DNA of 64,000 bases from CAWIVH01 sp963839475 (GCA_963839475.1 CAWIVH010000001.1:1116001-1180000); one strand, 5' to 3'; counted from the first letter of the stretch, positions 44,866 through 53,745 are shown. The notes: generated from the letters alone by a model not told the origin. Numbers and translations are program-made.

Positions 44866-45953
44866 GGGGTAACCCGGCCGAAGCCTTGAAAGATTATCAG
44901 CAGGCGCTGGAGATCGGGCGGCGCAACAAGGCCACCATGATAGAGGCGCGCGCCCTGATCAACATCGGCGGCATTCGGGAAGATCTCGACGAGTTCCGGG
45001 AAGCGATTCCGAATCTCGAGGCCGCGCTCAAGCTGTATGAGTCCGCCCGATCACTCGGCAATTCCCTTAATGCCCGGATCCTTCTGCAGCGGGCATGGCA
45101 GGCCACAGGCGACTTCCAAAAGGCCGACTCCTATCTCCAAAAGATCGCAGGAGAACTGCAGCCCGGACGCGACGATCTGCAGATTATGCGCCTCGAAGAG
45201 GAGACCGCCAGCCTCAGGAACGATCAGGGCCGTTTCCGGGAGGCCATAAGCCACTGGGAACGCAGCTATCTCATGAACGAAACCAGGAGCGATCCCTACG
45301 GGATGGGGGTCGCAGTTCTCGGCAAAGCTGCCAGCCTTTGGCAGCTCGGCGATTATCCGGCCGCGAACCAGCTGCTCGAACAAGCGTCGACAATCGCGCG
45401 CGAAAGGGGCTTCTCCGCCCTAGCTGGCGGGGTCCTGGCCGAGCAGTTCAAAATCGCTCTCAGCCGCCAGGATATCGCCGGAATCGAAAGACACCTCATG
45501 AAAATGCAGGACCGGGATGAACGGGTTCTGGAACTGCAGATCCTGAAAGGACTCACGCTGGGCCGGAGAGGAGCCCGGGAGACCGCCTCGCCGGCCTGCC
45601 AGGAACTGCTCGGTCGGCTTGCGGCTCAGCCCCAGCTCCACCTCAAGGCCCGGGCGCAATTGACGTGTGCGGAGGTGGCGCTGGAAGCAGGAGACAGAGC
45701 CAAGAGCGAAGGGCTGGCAATGGAAGCCAGAAAGTTTTATTCACAAAACCTCTGCCATGAAGCGGGCTGGCGCGCATCCGTCCTGCTCGCTCTCAGCCGC
45801 CCGGGCGCGCAGCCCGACGCGGACCGGGCCGAGGAGGATCTGCGCATCCTGAAGCGCGACTGGACGCCGGAGGACATGAAAAGATATTTGAATCGCCGCG
45901 ACATCCGCCGCCTCTACCTTAAACTGGACAAAATCAAGCAGGATAGACTATGA
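44511..45953 (+). CDS. TPR-repeat C-terminal part of the frameshifted kinase
   Basis: The continuation of the kinase in another frame: RYPAAEAALRRAEELYQDAS, then many TPR-like helices (EQAEALLQKALALARAND, NPAEALKDYQQALEIGRR, EAIPNLEAALKLYESAR). No start or ribosome site lies at the frame change, so it was one protein of about 990 residues. The join sits in GAGAGAAGAGATACC, where a gain of two bases or loss of one would explain the break. It stops at 45953, overlapping the next gene as ATGA. Confidence 0.8.
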   Translation, partial: RYPAAEAALRRAEELYQDASNIEGVNEAMQSRALLEKERGNNEQAEALLQKALALARANDNQLQQVNAIRLLSQVAISRGQADAAERFALQAIELARANGEENVTARALMELGGVRRLRGNPAEALKDYQQALEIGRRNKATMIEARALINIGGIREDLDEFREAIPNLEAALKLYESARSLGNSLNARILLQRAWQATGDFQKADSYLQKIAGELQPGRDDLQIMRLEEETASLRNDQGRFREAISHWERSYLMNETRSDPYGMGVAVLGKAASLWQLGDYPAANQLLEQASTIARERGFSALAGGVLAEQFKIALSRQDIAGIERHLMKMQDRDERVLELQILKGLTLGRRGARETASPACQELLGRLAAQPQLHLKARAQLTCAEVALEAGDRAKSEGLAMEARKFYSQNLCHEAGWRASVLLALSRPGAQPDADRAEEDLRILKRDWTPEDMKRYLNRRDIRRLYLKLDKIKQDRL

Positions 45954-46597
45954 AATTCCGTCTGAACCGAACGATAGTGCTGGGAGGTTTGCTGATCATG
46001 GCCTCGAGCTGCACGCAGGGCGGGGGGAGAACAGTGGTTAAAACCCCCATTATTGTGGGCGACGGCTCGATTCATATCCGATCCGAGGCAGCACCGTTTG
46101 TAAACACGCATTGGGATATTACAGACAAAAACTGGGAACGTATTGGCAAAGGCAAAGACGGCACCTTCGGAAAGCTCATTCTGGTTGGCTACAACAAGGG
46201 TGACTTGGGGAATTGCAAGGAGCTTGGGGAGATTTTTGATTTCGGAAACTACGCAGGCGATCCTAAGTTGCATAAATATCATGCGGTGGTGTCGCTCTCC
46301 AATGCAGCCGGCACGGTGCTGGAAACCATTACCATCCATAATCGGGATAGCCTGAAAGGGATGCAGATCAAACCCGATAAACATCTCACGGCAGATTTCA
46401 CGCCGATGGATGGTTCCAAAGTTGAATTGATGAACGGCCAGGACCTTCATCTCTTGCAGATCGATGTAATGATCAAAGAGAAGGACCACGCGGTTAAGAC
46501 CCTGGGCAAAGCAGAAATCGACAATATGTGTCCAAGAAGCAAATACGCTGGCTGCGGCGTCATGCTCAACTATGAATATCCGGAAAAAACTCCCTAA
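45950..46597 (+). CDS. Putative lipoprotein of unknown function
   Basis: A 215-residue exported protein with a lipobox (LIMASSC, cleavage before Cys21). The mature part begins with a Gly-rich linker and shows strands such as PIIVGDGSIHIRSEAAPF and FGKLILVGYNKGDLGNC, with several cysteines near 85 and 190-200. I know no family. The start overlaps the kinase stop, so it is translated together with the kinase and may be part of its signalling arm. Confidence 0.6.
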   Translation: MKFRLNRTIVLGGLLIMASSCTQGGGRTVVKTPIIVGDGSIHIRSEAAPFVNTHWDITDKNWERIGKGKDGTFGKLILVGYNKGDLGNCKELGEIFDFGNYAGDPKLHKYHAVVSLSNAAGTVLETITIHNRDSLKGMQIKPDKHLTADFTPMDGSKVELMNGQDLHLLQIDVMIKEKDHAVKTLGKAEIDNMCPRSKYAGCGVMLNYEYPEKTP

Positions 46598-46701
46598 CCC
46601 GTCTTGGCGCGACTAGCCCGAGAACTCGACCCTTTGAGCATCCGTAGCTGCAGCCTGGAGAGTGCGGTCTGCGGTTTAATAGCTGCCGGAAGGAAGGCGT
46701 C

Positions 46702-47991
46702 ATGAAAAGGAAATCACATCATCGCTATGCTTGCCTGGGAATCCTGTTCCTCACGCTCTTGGCCGGAATCCTGCCCGCGGCCGACCGGGGCAGCCTGCGT
46801 GCGGGCGCGGCCAAGGTCGACATCACCCCGGCGGCGGATGCCGCGCTTCAAATGAGCGGCTACTCCGGTCGCACCGCCGGGTTCAAAAGCATCCACGACG
46901 ATCTCAATGTCAGGGCGATTGTTGTCGACGACGGCACAAATCAGGCCGCCCTGATCAGCTGTGAGATCGTCGGCCTCTCCAATCCGTTTTGGGTAAAAAT
47001 GACGGAGCTTATCGCGCGCGATACCGGCATCGCCCGGGAGAATATCATCCTGGCCTCCGTCCACACTCACGCAGCGCCTTTGACCGGGGTGTACGACAAA
47101 GGGGAGCTGGCTCCGAACCAGGCCGCCTATGTCGCAAAACTGGAGGACGGGATACTGGCTTCCGTCCGCCGGGCAAAAGCGGCGCTTCAGCCCGCCAGGA
47201 TCGGCTTTGGTACCGGAGCCGCCAAAGTCAACATGAACCGCCGGGCCAGGAACGGCGAAGGCGGATGGATGCTGGGGAACAATCCCGACGGGGTGTCCGA
47301 CAAGACGGTCTCGGTGATACGATTCGAGACCAACTCCGGCGAGCCTTTCGCAGTTTTAAGCAACTATGGCGTCCACGGGACGGTGCTGGGTCCCGGCAAC
47401 CTTCAAATCAGCTCCGACCTCCCGGGAGCGACCTCGCGGTTTGTGGAGAAGCATTATGGCGGCAAGGTGGTTGCAGCCTGGACGATGGGCACCGCGGGCG
47501 ACCAGGACCCGATTTACCGCACGGGAACGGATTTCCAGAACGTCATGGCCCTGGGTACCATCCTGGGAGAAGAAGTGGTCAGGGTCACCGATGCGATCAA
47601 GGCAAGGGAGGGCTCCCGCATCCGCGCATCACAGCGCCTGGTGACCTGCCCAGGCAAGCGGACGGTGCAGGCTCCTGGCCACGACCGGGAATATAAAACC
47701 GAGGATACGGATCCTGTGGCGATTCGCCTTTCGCTCCTGGTCATCGACGATATTGCGATCGCCGGGGTGTCCGGGGAAGTCCTGACCAACATCGGGCTCC
47801 GCCTCAAAAAGGAATCGCCCTTTAACCGCACGATCATGGTCACGCTTTGCAACGGTTCGAGCGGTTATATACCCGACGATGCGGCTTACGAGCAGGTGAG
47901 CTATGAAATCGTCAGCACACGGTTGAAGCGCGGTTGCGCTGAAGATGCCGTCGTCAACGGTTTTTTGTCCATGATGAGAGAGTTGTTCTGA
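46702..47991 (+). CDS. Neutral/alkaline ceramidase-like secreted enzyme
   Basis: A 429-residue exported protein with a signal peptide (about residues 1-27) and the ceramidase N-terminal-like pattern: AAKVDITPAADAALQMSGYSG, VHTHAAP near residue 120 (zinc histidines), and MGTAGDQDP. It lacks the Ig-like C-terminal domain of classical neutral ceramidases. Related short proteins are common in Acidobacteriota and Planctomycetota, and their substrates are mostly unknown. GGAAGGAAGG precedes the ATG. Confidence 0.78.
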   Translation: MKRKSHHRYACLGILFLTLLAGILPAADRGSLRAGAAKVDITPAADAALQMSGYSGRTAGFKSIHDDLNVRAIVVDDGTNQAALISCEIVGLSNPFWVKMTELIARDTGIARENIILASVHTHAAPLTGVYDKGELAPNQAAYVAKLEDGILASVRRAKAALQPARIGFGTGAAKVNMNRRARNGEGGWMLGNNPDGVSDKTVSVIRFETNSGEPFAVLSNYGVHGTVLGPGNLQISSDLPGATSRFVEKHYGGKVVAAWTMGTAGDQDPIYRTGTDFQNVMALGTILGEEVVRVTDAIKAREGSRIRASQRLVTCPGKRTVQAPGHDREYKTEDTDPVAIRLSLLVIDDIAIAGVSGEVLTNIGLRLKKESPFNRTIMVTLCNGSSGYIPDDAAYEQVSYEIVSTRLKRGCAEDAVVNGFLSMMRELF

Positions 47992-48105
47992 TTGGGCCCT
48001 CACCAACGTCTACAAGGCGAAGCGAGGAGTTCACAGAAGCCCCTGAGCAATTGAGTGCAATTGGCGCCTGCCGCCCTCTATAATCGCCACATCGAGGAGC
48101 CAATC

Positions 48106-49236
48106 GTGATATCGCCTGGGATTCGCGCCATCTTCGCATTAATTGCATTCACCGGATATCTGCTGCCGTGGACTTCCTCCCTCCGGAACTGGGGGAGGGA
48201 GACCGCCGGATCGCAGACCGCGGTTACCATTCGGGGCGGGCAATTTCTGATCAACGGGGAGCTCACGTATGCGGGACGAACCTGGCGCGGGCACCGTATC
48301 GAAGGGCTCCTCATGAATTCCCGAATGGTCCAGGGCGTCTTCGACGACCTCAACCCGGAGACCTCGAAGCGATGGGCCTATCCCGATACCGGCAAATGGG
48401 ATCCCGAGCGCAACGTCAGCGAATTCGTTGCCGCGATGCCCGTGTGGCGCCGTCATGGCTTGCTGGCTGTTACCGTCAACTTCCAGGGTGGATCTCCGGA
48501 GGGCTATTCCAAAAGTCAACCCTGGATCAACTCGGCATTTAATGCCGACGGCAGCATGCGGCCCGACTACCAGGCCCGGATGAAAAGGATCCTGGACCGG
48601 GCCAATCAGCTGGGCATGGTGGTCATTGTGGGTTATTTCTATTTCGGCCAGGACCAGCTGCTGAAAGACGAGCCCGCTGTCCTTAAGGCGGTGGATAACG
48701 CTACCCTGTGGCTATTGAGAGGCGGTTGGCGGAATGTGCTCGTGGAAATAGCCAATGAATGCGATGTGAATTATGACCACGCGATCCTAAAGCCTGACCG
48801 CGTACATGAACTGGTGGACCGGGTGAAAAAGCAGATGTATGAAGGGAGAAATTTGCCGGCGAGCGTTTCCTACGGCGGCAACAGGCTGCCGGGCCATGAG
48901 GTGGTTCGCGTCTCGGATTACATCCTGCTGCACGGCAACGGCGTCAAGGATCCGAAGCGCATCGCCGAGATGGTGCGCCAGGTGCGCGCCTTGCCGGGTT
49001 ATGCGCCCAAGCCGATCCTTTTCAACGAAGACGACCACTTCGACTTCGAAAAAGCCGAGAACAACTTTGTCGCTGCAATCAGCGAATATGCATCCTGGGG
49101 ATATTTCGATTACCGCCTCAAGGAAGAGGGCTTTGACCAGGGCTATCAGTCGGTACCCGTAAATTGGGGAATCAGTTCCGATCGCAAGCGCGGGTTTTTC
49201 CGGCTTCTCGCGGAAATAACCGGCAGCAAACCCTGA
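48106..49236 (+). CDS. Glycoside hydrolase-like secreted protein
   Basis: A 376-residue exported protein, with a signal-like helix (GIRAIFALIAFTGYLLPW). The fold reads as a TIM-barrel of the cellulase (GH5-like) superfamily: FLINGELTYAGRTW, HGLLAVTVNFQGGSPEG, a candidate acid/base in LVEIANECDVNY (near residue 220) and a second candidate Glu in ILFNEDDH (near 308). GTG 48106 is chosen because GAGGAG lies six bases upstream; the frame opens at 48055. The exact family and substrate are not known. Confidence 0.7.
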   Translation: MISPGIRAIFALIAFTGYLLPWTSSLRNWGRETAGSQTAVTIRGGQFLINGELTYAGRTWRGHRIEGLLMNSRMVQGVFDDLNPETSKRWAYPDTGKWDPERNVSEFVAAMPVWRRHGLLAVTVNFQGGSPEGYSKSQPWINSAFNADGSMRPDYQARMKRILDRANQLGMVVIVGYFYFGQDQLLKDEPAVLKAVDNATLWLLRGGWRNVLVEIANECDVNYDHAILKPDRVHELVDRVKKQMYEGRNLPASVSYGGNRLPGHEVVRVSDYILLHGNGVKDPKRIAEMVRQVRALPGYAPKPILFNEDDHFDFEKAENNFVAAISEYASWGYFDYRLKEEGFDQGYQSVPVNWGISSDRKRGFFRLLAEITGSKP

Positions 49237-49562
49237 ACGGGCTTCATAAGAGCTAACCGAAGCCGCCTCTCCATCCCCGACCTGGACCTGGACCTCGACT
49301 TGGACCTGATAATCATTTAAGGGCAAGCCGATTATCGGCGATTGTGCTAGGGATGTAAATCGAGGAGTCCGGGGTTTGAGTTTATCGCTTTGGTCCCATA
49401 GCACATATTGATAAAAAAGGGCGGGCAGCGGAAGTCAGCCACTGCCCACCTGTGCTACGGGCCTTGAGACGGCGCTCGGGTCGCACTCCTGCGTAGCCTT
49501 ATCCTCCGCTCAAGCCAGGTCCATTCTACCACGGAGGAGAGCGCCGAGAATGAGGACTTGAG
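49237..49562. other. IS110 left flank with structured, possibly bridge-RNA-like sequence
   Basis: A gap of 326 bases. It opens with tandem CTGGACCT-type units (49279-49310). From 49343 it can fold: TGTGCTAGGGA (49343-49353) pairs with TCCCATAGCACA (49394-49405) with one bulge, and GGGCAGCGG (49423-49431) pairs with CCACTGCCC (49439-49447) with one mismatch. TGTGCTA recurs near 49451. Structured RNA in this position is what IS110-type recombinases use to choose target and donor. Not proven. Confidence 0.4.
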
Positions 49563-50652
49563 ATGTTCTTTGCGGGGATTGACTTGCATTCGAACAACAA
49601 CCGGATCGGCATTATTGACGGGCTTGGCAACAAGGTTTGCGAGCGGAAGGTTGCCAATGATCTGATTTTGGTCAACAAAGTGCTGGATCCCTTCCGGGCA
49701 CAATTACAGGGCATTGTGGTGGAATCGACGTACAACTGGTACTGGCTGGTCGATGGCCTGCAGGCATCGGGATATTCCCTGCATCTGGCCAATACGACCG
49801 CGAGCCAGCAATACAGCGGACTGAAGCACGCAGATGATGGTACGGATGCTTTCTGGCTCGCGGACCTGTTGCGGTTGGGATTATTGAGGGAAGGGCATAT
49901 CTGTCCTCCGAGAGAGCGAGCCGTGCGCGACCTCCTGCGCAAGCGAGGGCATTTAGTCGAACAACGGAGCCGCAATATTCTGAGCATTGAGAATCTCGTG
50001 AGCCGGAACCGCGGGGTTCGCTTAAATGGTGAAGGTGTCAAGCAACTAACGACAGAGGAGATCAATAAATCGTATCACGATCCAAATATGGCACTGGCGA
50101 TTACCAGCACCTTGTCCGTCATAGAGTCCCTGAACCGTCAGATCGACATCGTTGAGAAGCGGGTGAAGGGACAGGTCAAGCTATCGGAATCTTATCAGCT
50201 ACTGAAAACCGTCAGCGGCATCGGTGAGATTTTGGCCATGACGGTAATGCTGGAAACAGGCAATATCAGGCGCTTTCCGACCGTCGGTGATTTCAGCTCC
50301 TATTGCCGATGCGTGGATAGCGTCCGCTTGAGCAACGGGAAAAAGAAAGGGAGCGGCAACCGCAAAAACGGAAACAAGTATTTAGCGTGGGCGTTCATCG
50401 AGGCGGCGAACTATGCGATTCGATATTATCCGCAGATTCACCGTTTTTATCAGCGCAAACGGGCTCGCTGCAAAAACGTGGTTGCTCGGAAGGCGGTGGC
50501 CCACAAACTGGCATGCGGCAGTTATTATGTGATGCGCGATCAAGTGCCCTTCGACATAACGAAGTGCTTTGATTCGTAAGGATGGTTGGGGCAGTGAACC
50601 AGAAACCACGTTGGTTGATAACCATGGGACCTGATTGGCAGCTGCCCCATCC
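49340..50652 (+). mobile_element. IS110-family insertion sequence (approximate ends)
   Basis: The recombinase gene and its structured non-coding flanks define this element. IS110 members usually lack clear terminal inverted repeats and make no target duplication, so the ends cannot be placed from one copy; the coordinates cover the structured flanks only. The surrounding GGACCT-type repeats suggest it may have entered, or lie next to, a repeat-bounded four-helix-bundle unit. Confidence 0.5.
49563..50579 (+). CDS. IS110-family transposase (recombinase)
   Basis: A 338-residue DEDD-type recombinase. The N-terminal RuvC-like domain shows FAGIDLHSNNN (first Asp), VVESTYNWYWLVDGL (Glu) and DGTDAFWLADLLRLG (two Asp). 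The C-terminal Transposase_20 domain reads TVSGIGEILAMTVMLETG, with a serine in VRLSNGKKKGSG in the place of the conserved nucleophile. The frame is intact and the key residues are present, so the element may be active. GAGGACTTGAG lies before the ATG. Confidence 0.93.
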   Translation: MFFAGIDLHSNNNRIGIIDGLGNKVCERKVANDLILVNKVLDPFRAQLQGIVVESTYNWYWLVDGLQASGYSLHLANTTASQQYSGLKHADDGTDAFWLADLLRLGLLREGHICPPRERAVRDLLRKRGHLVEQRSRNILSIENLVSRNRGVRLNGEGVKQLTTEEINKSYHDPNMALAITSTLSVIESLNRQIDIVEKRVKGQVKLSESYQLLKTVSGIGEILAMTVMLETGNIRRFPTVGDFSSYCRCVDSVRLSNGKKKGSGNRKNGNKYLAWAFIEAANYAIRYYPQIHRFYQRKRARCKNVVARKAVAHKLACGSYYVMRDQVPFDITKCFDS

Positions 50653-51167
50653 AGACCGAACCTGGAGTCGCACGCGTTTGAGGGATGCGCCCAGGCCGTG
50701 AGCCATTTCATGTTGGCCCGCCAATCGGCAGGGGAACCATAGATCTGAACGCAGTTTCATTTGGACACGGTCTGGAACTGAAGATTTTCTGGGGCTGAGG
50801 TCAAGCCAAGGGCGCCGTAGGAGTTAGCCGCCCTCTAGTGCCTTAATCCAAATGGGTGGATGGTGCGTATCCCCATCACGGGGGCAGAGCACCGCACAAT
50901 GAGATAACAGGTGCGCGGACAACAAACGTGATGAGGCAACAGGTTGGAAGATCTTGCTTCATTGAAGTCAGCCTTGAAGCGGATCGTCATTTGTTCATCG
51001 GTCCGATTTTGTTCGTGGGGGGAGAAGCCATCCGCACGGTTTTGCTATCCGAATAGGACGGACGGCTTTGAAAAAAATACCGCCCTTAACCGGGGGAGTA
51101 GTGTTTTTTGTTGACAAATCCCCTTAATGGGTGGACGTGGTCCTGGACCTGAACTATCCTGGCGGGC
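50580..51167. other. IS110 right flank with hairpin directly after the transposase
   Basis: A 588-base non-coding gap. Directly after the stop codon, GGATGGTTGGGGCAG (50580-50594) can pair with CTGCCCCATCC (50642-50652), with a four-base bulge, enclosing a smaller stem AACCA-CGT-TGGTT (50604-50616). Further along, CCCCATCACGGGGGC (50869-50886) forms another stem. Position and folding are compatible with the 3'-end guide RNA of IS1111-type relatives or with a terminator. No gene seen. Confidence 0.4.
51131..51150. repeat. Left arm of GGACCT-type inverted repeat
   Basis: GTGGACGTGGTCCTGGACCT lies just before the four-helix-bundle gene. Its inverse, with one extra six-base unit (TTGGAC) and one base change, lies at 51521-51546 inside the 3' end of that gene. 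A related tandem array is at 49279-49310, left of the IS110 gene. Confidence 0.6.
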
Positions 51168-51569
51168 ATGAACTTTCGCAAACTGGAGGTTTATCAAGCG
51201 GCAATCCGTTTCTTGCCCCTTGCTACCGGAATGGCCGATAGTCTGGCGTCTCGCTATGCTGGCATGGCAGACCAACTTCGTCGCGCGGGCCTATCGATTC
51301 CACTCAATATCGCTGAGGGATCGGGAGAGAATACCGGCCCCGATCAGCGTTGCTTCTATGCGATAGCCCGCGGCAGCGCAATGGAATGTGCGGCGATCAT
51401 TGATGCTTGTTCTGCTTTAGCCGTCGTTGAGCAAGAACAGATGCAACAGGCAGATCAGCTGCTGCTATCCATCGTAAGAATGCTCTCGACGATTTGCCGG
51501 CTATTAAAACGTCCAGGTCGAGGTCCAGGACCAAGTCCAAGTCCACGTTTATGTTGGCTTGGCGGCTAA
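51168..51569 (+). CDS. Four-helix-bundle protein (23S rRNA intervening-sequence type)
   Basis: A 133-residue protein of the S23/TIGR02436 group: FRKLEVYQAAIRFLPL, YAGMADQLRRAGLSIPLNIAEGSGEN (the family hallmark), and a helix SIVRMLSTICRLL near the C-terminus. Such proteins form pentameric helical bundles; their role is unclear. The last 15 residues (RPGRGPGPSPSPRL...) are encoded by the right-hand GGACCT-type repeat, so the repeat forms part of the gene. Confidence 0.85.
   Translation: MNFRKLEVYQAAIRFLPLATGMADSLASRYAGMADQLRRAGLSIPLNIAEGSGENTGPDQRCFYAIARGSAMECAAIIDACSALAVVEQEQMQQADQLLLSIVRMLSTICRLLKRPGRGPGPSPSPRLCWLGG
51521..51546. repeat. Right arm of GGACCT-type inverted repeat
   Basis: AGGTCCAGGACCAAGTCCAA followed by GTCCAC is the inverse of the left arm at 51131-51150 plus one additional TTGGAC unit. 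It overlaps the coding end of the four-helix-bundle gene. Confidence 0.6.
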
Positions 51570-51582
51570 GGTAAGCGCTAAT

Positions 51583-51646
51583 GGGGCTTCGCCCTCCCGC
51601 TTCGCGGGATCTGCGACGAGGCTGATATGGCGCGGGCCTTCGGCCC
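51583..51646. repeat. Three TTCG-loop hairpins before GH105
   Basis: Between the four-helix-bundle gene and the GH105 gene lie GGGCTTCGCCC (51584-51594), CCCGCTTCGCGGG (51596-51608) and GGGCCTTCGGCCC (51634-51646). All are perfect small stems with TTCG-type loops, stable in RNA. They may stop the upstream transcript or be part of a dispersed repeat family. No T-run follows. Confidence 0.5.
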
Positions 51647-51681
51647 TATTCCGATAACGATAAAACCGAGTCGCGATATTT

Positions 51682-53118
51682 ATGCTTACAATCAAGTTTG
51701 CTCTGATGCTGATGATGTCAGGACTGATTCCTTCGCCTCAGGCGGATTCCGCCTCCTTCAGCCCGCGGGATAAAGCCGCCGGAGTTTCGATCAACACCGT
51801 TCTGACCTGGCCCGCGGGTGCCGCGACAGGTTATGAAGTCCATTTCGGCTTGACGAACCCGCCGCCATTCCAATGTCGTGTAACGCGGCCCACCTTCGTG
51901 CTGGACACACTCAGCGCCGGAAGGAGGTATTACTGGCGCGTCGATGCGGTTACCGAAAAGGGTGCGCAGCCGGGCCAGGTGCGCAGTTTTACCACCGAAA
52001 AATCTCCCGGCCGCGATGCAACCAACGCCTGGCCGATCCGGATTGCCGAATCTGTCCGCTCGCTTTATCCCAAAGCGCCTGACCTGGGCAACTGGAACTA
52101 CACGGACGGAATCATTGTGGACGCGCTCTATCAAATAGCCTCCCGGACCGGCCGCGAAGATGACTTCAATTACATCCGGCAGTATCTCGATCATTTTGTC
52201 TCGGCCGACGGGAAATTGGACCCCAAAGCATACCCGTTCGAGCTATTCAGTCTCGACCGCATCCGGCCTGCTTCGGCGTTGCTTCGGATGTATGAGCGCA
52301 CCAAAGAGGAAAAATACATGCAGGCCGCCAGGTATGTCGCCACTCAGCTCGACAAGCAGCCCAGGACCAGTGACGGCGGTTATTGGCATAGGTCCACCTA
52401 TCCCAACCAGATGTGGCTGGACGGAATCTACATGGCCGATGTTTTTGCCGTTCAATTCGGGGCCAGAACAAATCAGCCGAAATACTTCGACGAAGCGGTC
52501 AAGCAGATTACCCTGATTTACCGTCACACTCATGACCCGAAAACGGGACTGTGCTACCACGGATGGGACGAGACCCGGACCCGTCCCTGGGCCAACAAGG
52601 AAACCGGGACCTCACCCGAATTCTGGGGCCGGGCCATAGGCTGGTACGTCATGGCAATGGCAGATGTGATGGATTGGCTTCCAAAGGACCACAGCGGGCA
52701 CAAAGAAATCCTGCCGATCTTTCAATCGCTGTGCCAGGCCCTGCTGAAATATCAGGACCGCGAAACGGGGATGTGGTACCAGATCGTGGACAAGCCCACG
52801 GCCCCGAAGAATTATGTCGAAACATCCTGCACGCTCATGTATGCCTACGCCATGGCCCGCGGCGCGCAGCGAGGCTGGCTTGCGCCGGAGTACCTGGAGC
52901 ACGCGCGGCGCGCTACCCGGGGTGTCTTGAACGGGCAGGTCGATCTCCTGCCCGGCAACCGGATGGACATTCGCGGCACGGTTCAGGTTGGCAGCCTTGG
53001 CGGCGACGGCGGATTCTACGATTACTACGTGCGAGTGCCGGTGGTCACGAATGACCAGAAGTCGATTGGCGCTTTCATGAACCTGAGCATGGTTCTGGGC
53101 GAGATCGTTGATCGGTGA
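51682..53118 (+). CDS. GH105/GH88-family unsaturated glycuronyl hydrolase
   Basis: A 478-residue exported enzyme. After a signal peptide (about residues 1-21) an FN3-like domain is seen (about 25-110, ending YYWRVDAVTEKG). The catalytic alpha/alpha barrel follows, with GNWNYTDGIIVDALYQ, GGYWHRSTYPNQMWLDGIYMADVF (the general-acid Asp), WGRAIGWYVMAMADVMDWLP and GDGGFYDYYVRVP. GH105 enzymes split unsaturated galacturonyl-rhamnose from pectin fragments made by polysaccharide lyases. Substrate here is inferred. It fits the nearby secreted glycan genes. Confidence 0.86.
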   Translation: MLTIKFALMLMMSGLIPSPQADSASFSPRDKAAGVSINTVLTWPAGAATGYEVHFGLTNPPPFQCRVTRPTFVLDTLSAGRRYYWRVDAVTEKGAQPGQVRSFTTEKSPGRDATNAWPIRIAESVRSLYPKAPDLGNWNYTDGIIVDALYQIASRTGREDDFNYIRQYLDHFVSADGKLDPKAYPFELFSLDRIRPASALLRMYERTKEEKYMQAARYVATQLDKQPRTSDGGYWHRSTYPNQMWLDGIYMADVFAVQFGARTNQPKYFDEAVKQITLIYRHTHDPKTGLCYHGWDETRTRPWANKETGTSPEFWGRAIGWYVMAMADVMDWLPKDHSGHKEILPIFQSLCQALLKYQDRETGMWYQIVDKPTAPKNYVETSCTLMYAYAMARGAQRGWLAPEYLEHARRATRGVLNGQVDLLPGNRMDIRGTVQVGSLGGDGGFYDYYVRVPVVTNDQKSIGAFMNLSMVLGEIVDR

Positions 53119-53142
53119 TATCATTGGTAGTATTATCCAATC

Positions 53143-53373
53143 ATGGCCGGAGCGCTGAAACTCCTGGAACAGATGCGCAACAACCCGCGCGATTGGCGTA
53201 TCGAGCAACTGAAAACAGTGGCTCGGCATTTTGGACTGAGAATTCGACAGTCCGGGGGAAGCCATGTCGTCTTTCAAAAGACCGGCTGCCCGATCGAACT
53301 CAGCATTCCGGCACACCGGCCGATAAAGCCAGTTTACGTTAGGAAATTCATAGAACTGGTGGAAGCATCGTGA
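53143..53373 (+). CDS. hicA: HicA-type toxin
   Basis: A 76-residue dsRBD-like mRNA interferase: the catalytic histidine lies in QSGGSHVVFQKTG and the C-terminal helix in IPAHRPIKPVYVRKFIELV. Its stop is nine bases before the HicB start, the standard toxin-first order. The pair is on the plus strand between the GH105 gene and the convergent LamG gene, a typical accessory position. Confidence 0.85.
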   Translation: MAGALKLLEQMRNNPRDWRIEQLKTVARHFGLRIRQSGGSHVVFQKTGCPIELSIPAHRPIKPVYVRKFIELVEAS

Positions 53374-53382
53374 GGTGATTCC

Positions 53383-53745
53383 TTGAGAATTCCGAAATTC
53401 AACCTTTATCCTTTTGAGATTCGCCCTCTTTCCGAAGAGGACGGGGGCGGTTACCTGGTTACTTTCCCGGATCTGCCCGGCTGCATGTCTGATGGCGAAA
53501 CGCCCGAAGAAGCCCTCGATAATGGCAAGGACGCCTTTCGCTGCTGGATGAAAGCCCATATCGAGGACGGCAGACCTATTCCGATTCCCTTCTCCGGCGG
53601 CGAATCAGGCAGGTTCGTCCAGCGGGTTCCCAAGAGCCTTCACGCTCGGCTGGCTGCCCGTGCAAAACAGGAAGGTGTCAGCCTGAACGCACTGGTGCTA
53701 AGTTTTATCGCTGAGGGTCTGGGGCAAAAAACAGTTCAGAAATAA
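53383..53745 (+). CDS. hicB: HicB-type antitoxin
   Basis: A 120-residue protein with the partial RNase H-like fold EEDGGGYLVTFPDLPGCMSD, GETPEEALDNGKDAFRCWM, and a ribbon-helix-helix-like C-terminus (RFVQRVPKSLHARLAARAKQ, VSLNALVLSFIAEGL) that would bind the operon's own operator. The start is a TTG with GAGGTGATT upstream, chosen because it follows hicA directly. The stop overlaps the convergent LamG gene by ten bases. Confidence 0.85.
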   Translation: MRIPKFNLYPFEIRPLSEEDGGGYLVTFPDLPGCMSDGETPEEALDNGKDAFRCWMKAHIEDGRPIPIPFSGGESGRFVQRVPKSLHARLAARAKQEGVSLNALVLSFIAEGLGQKTVQK

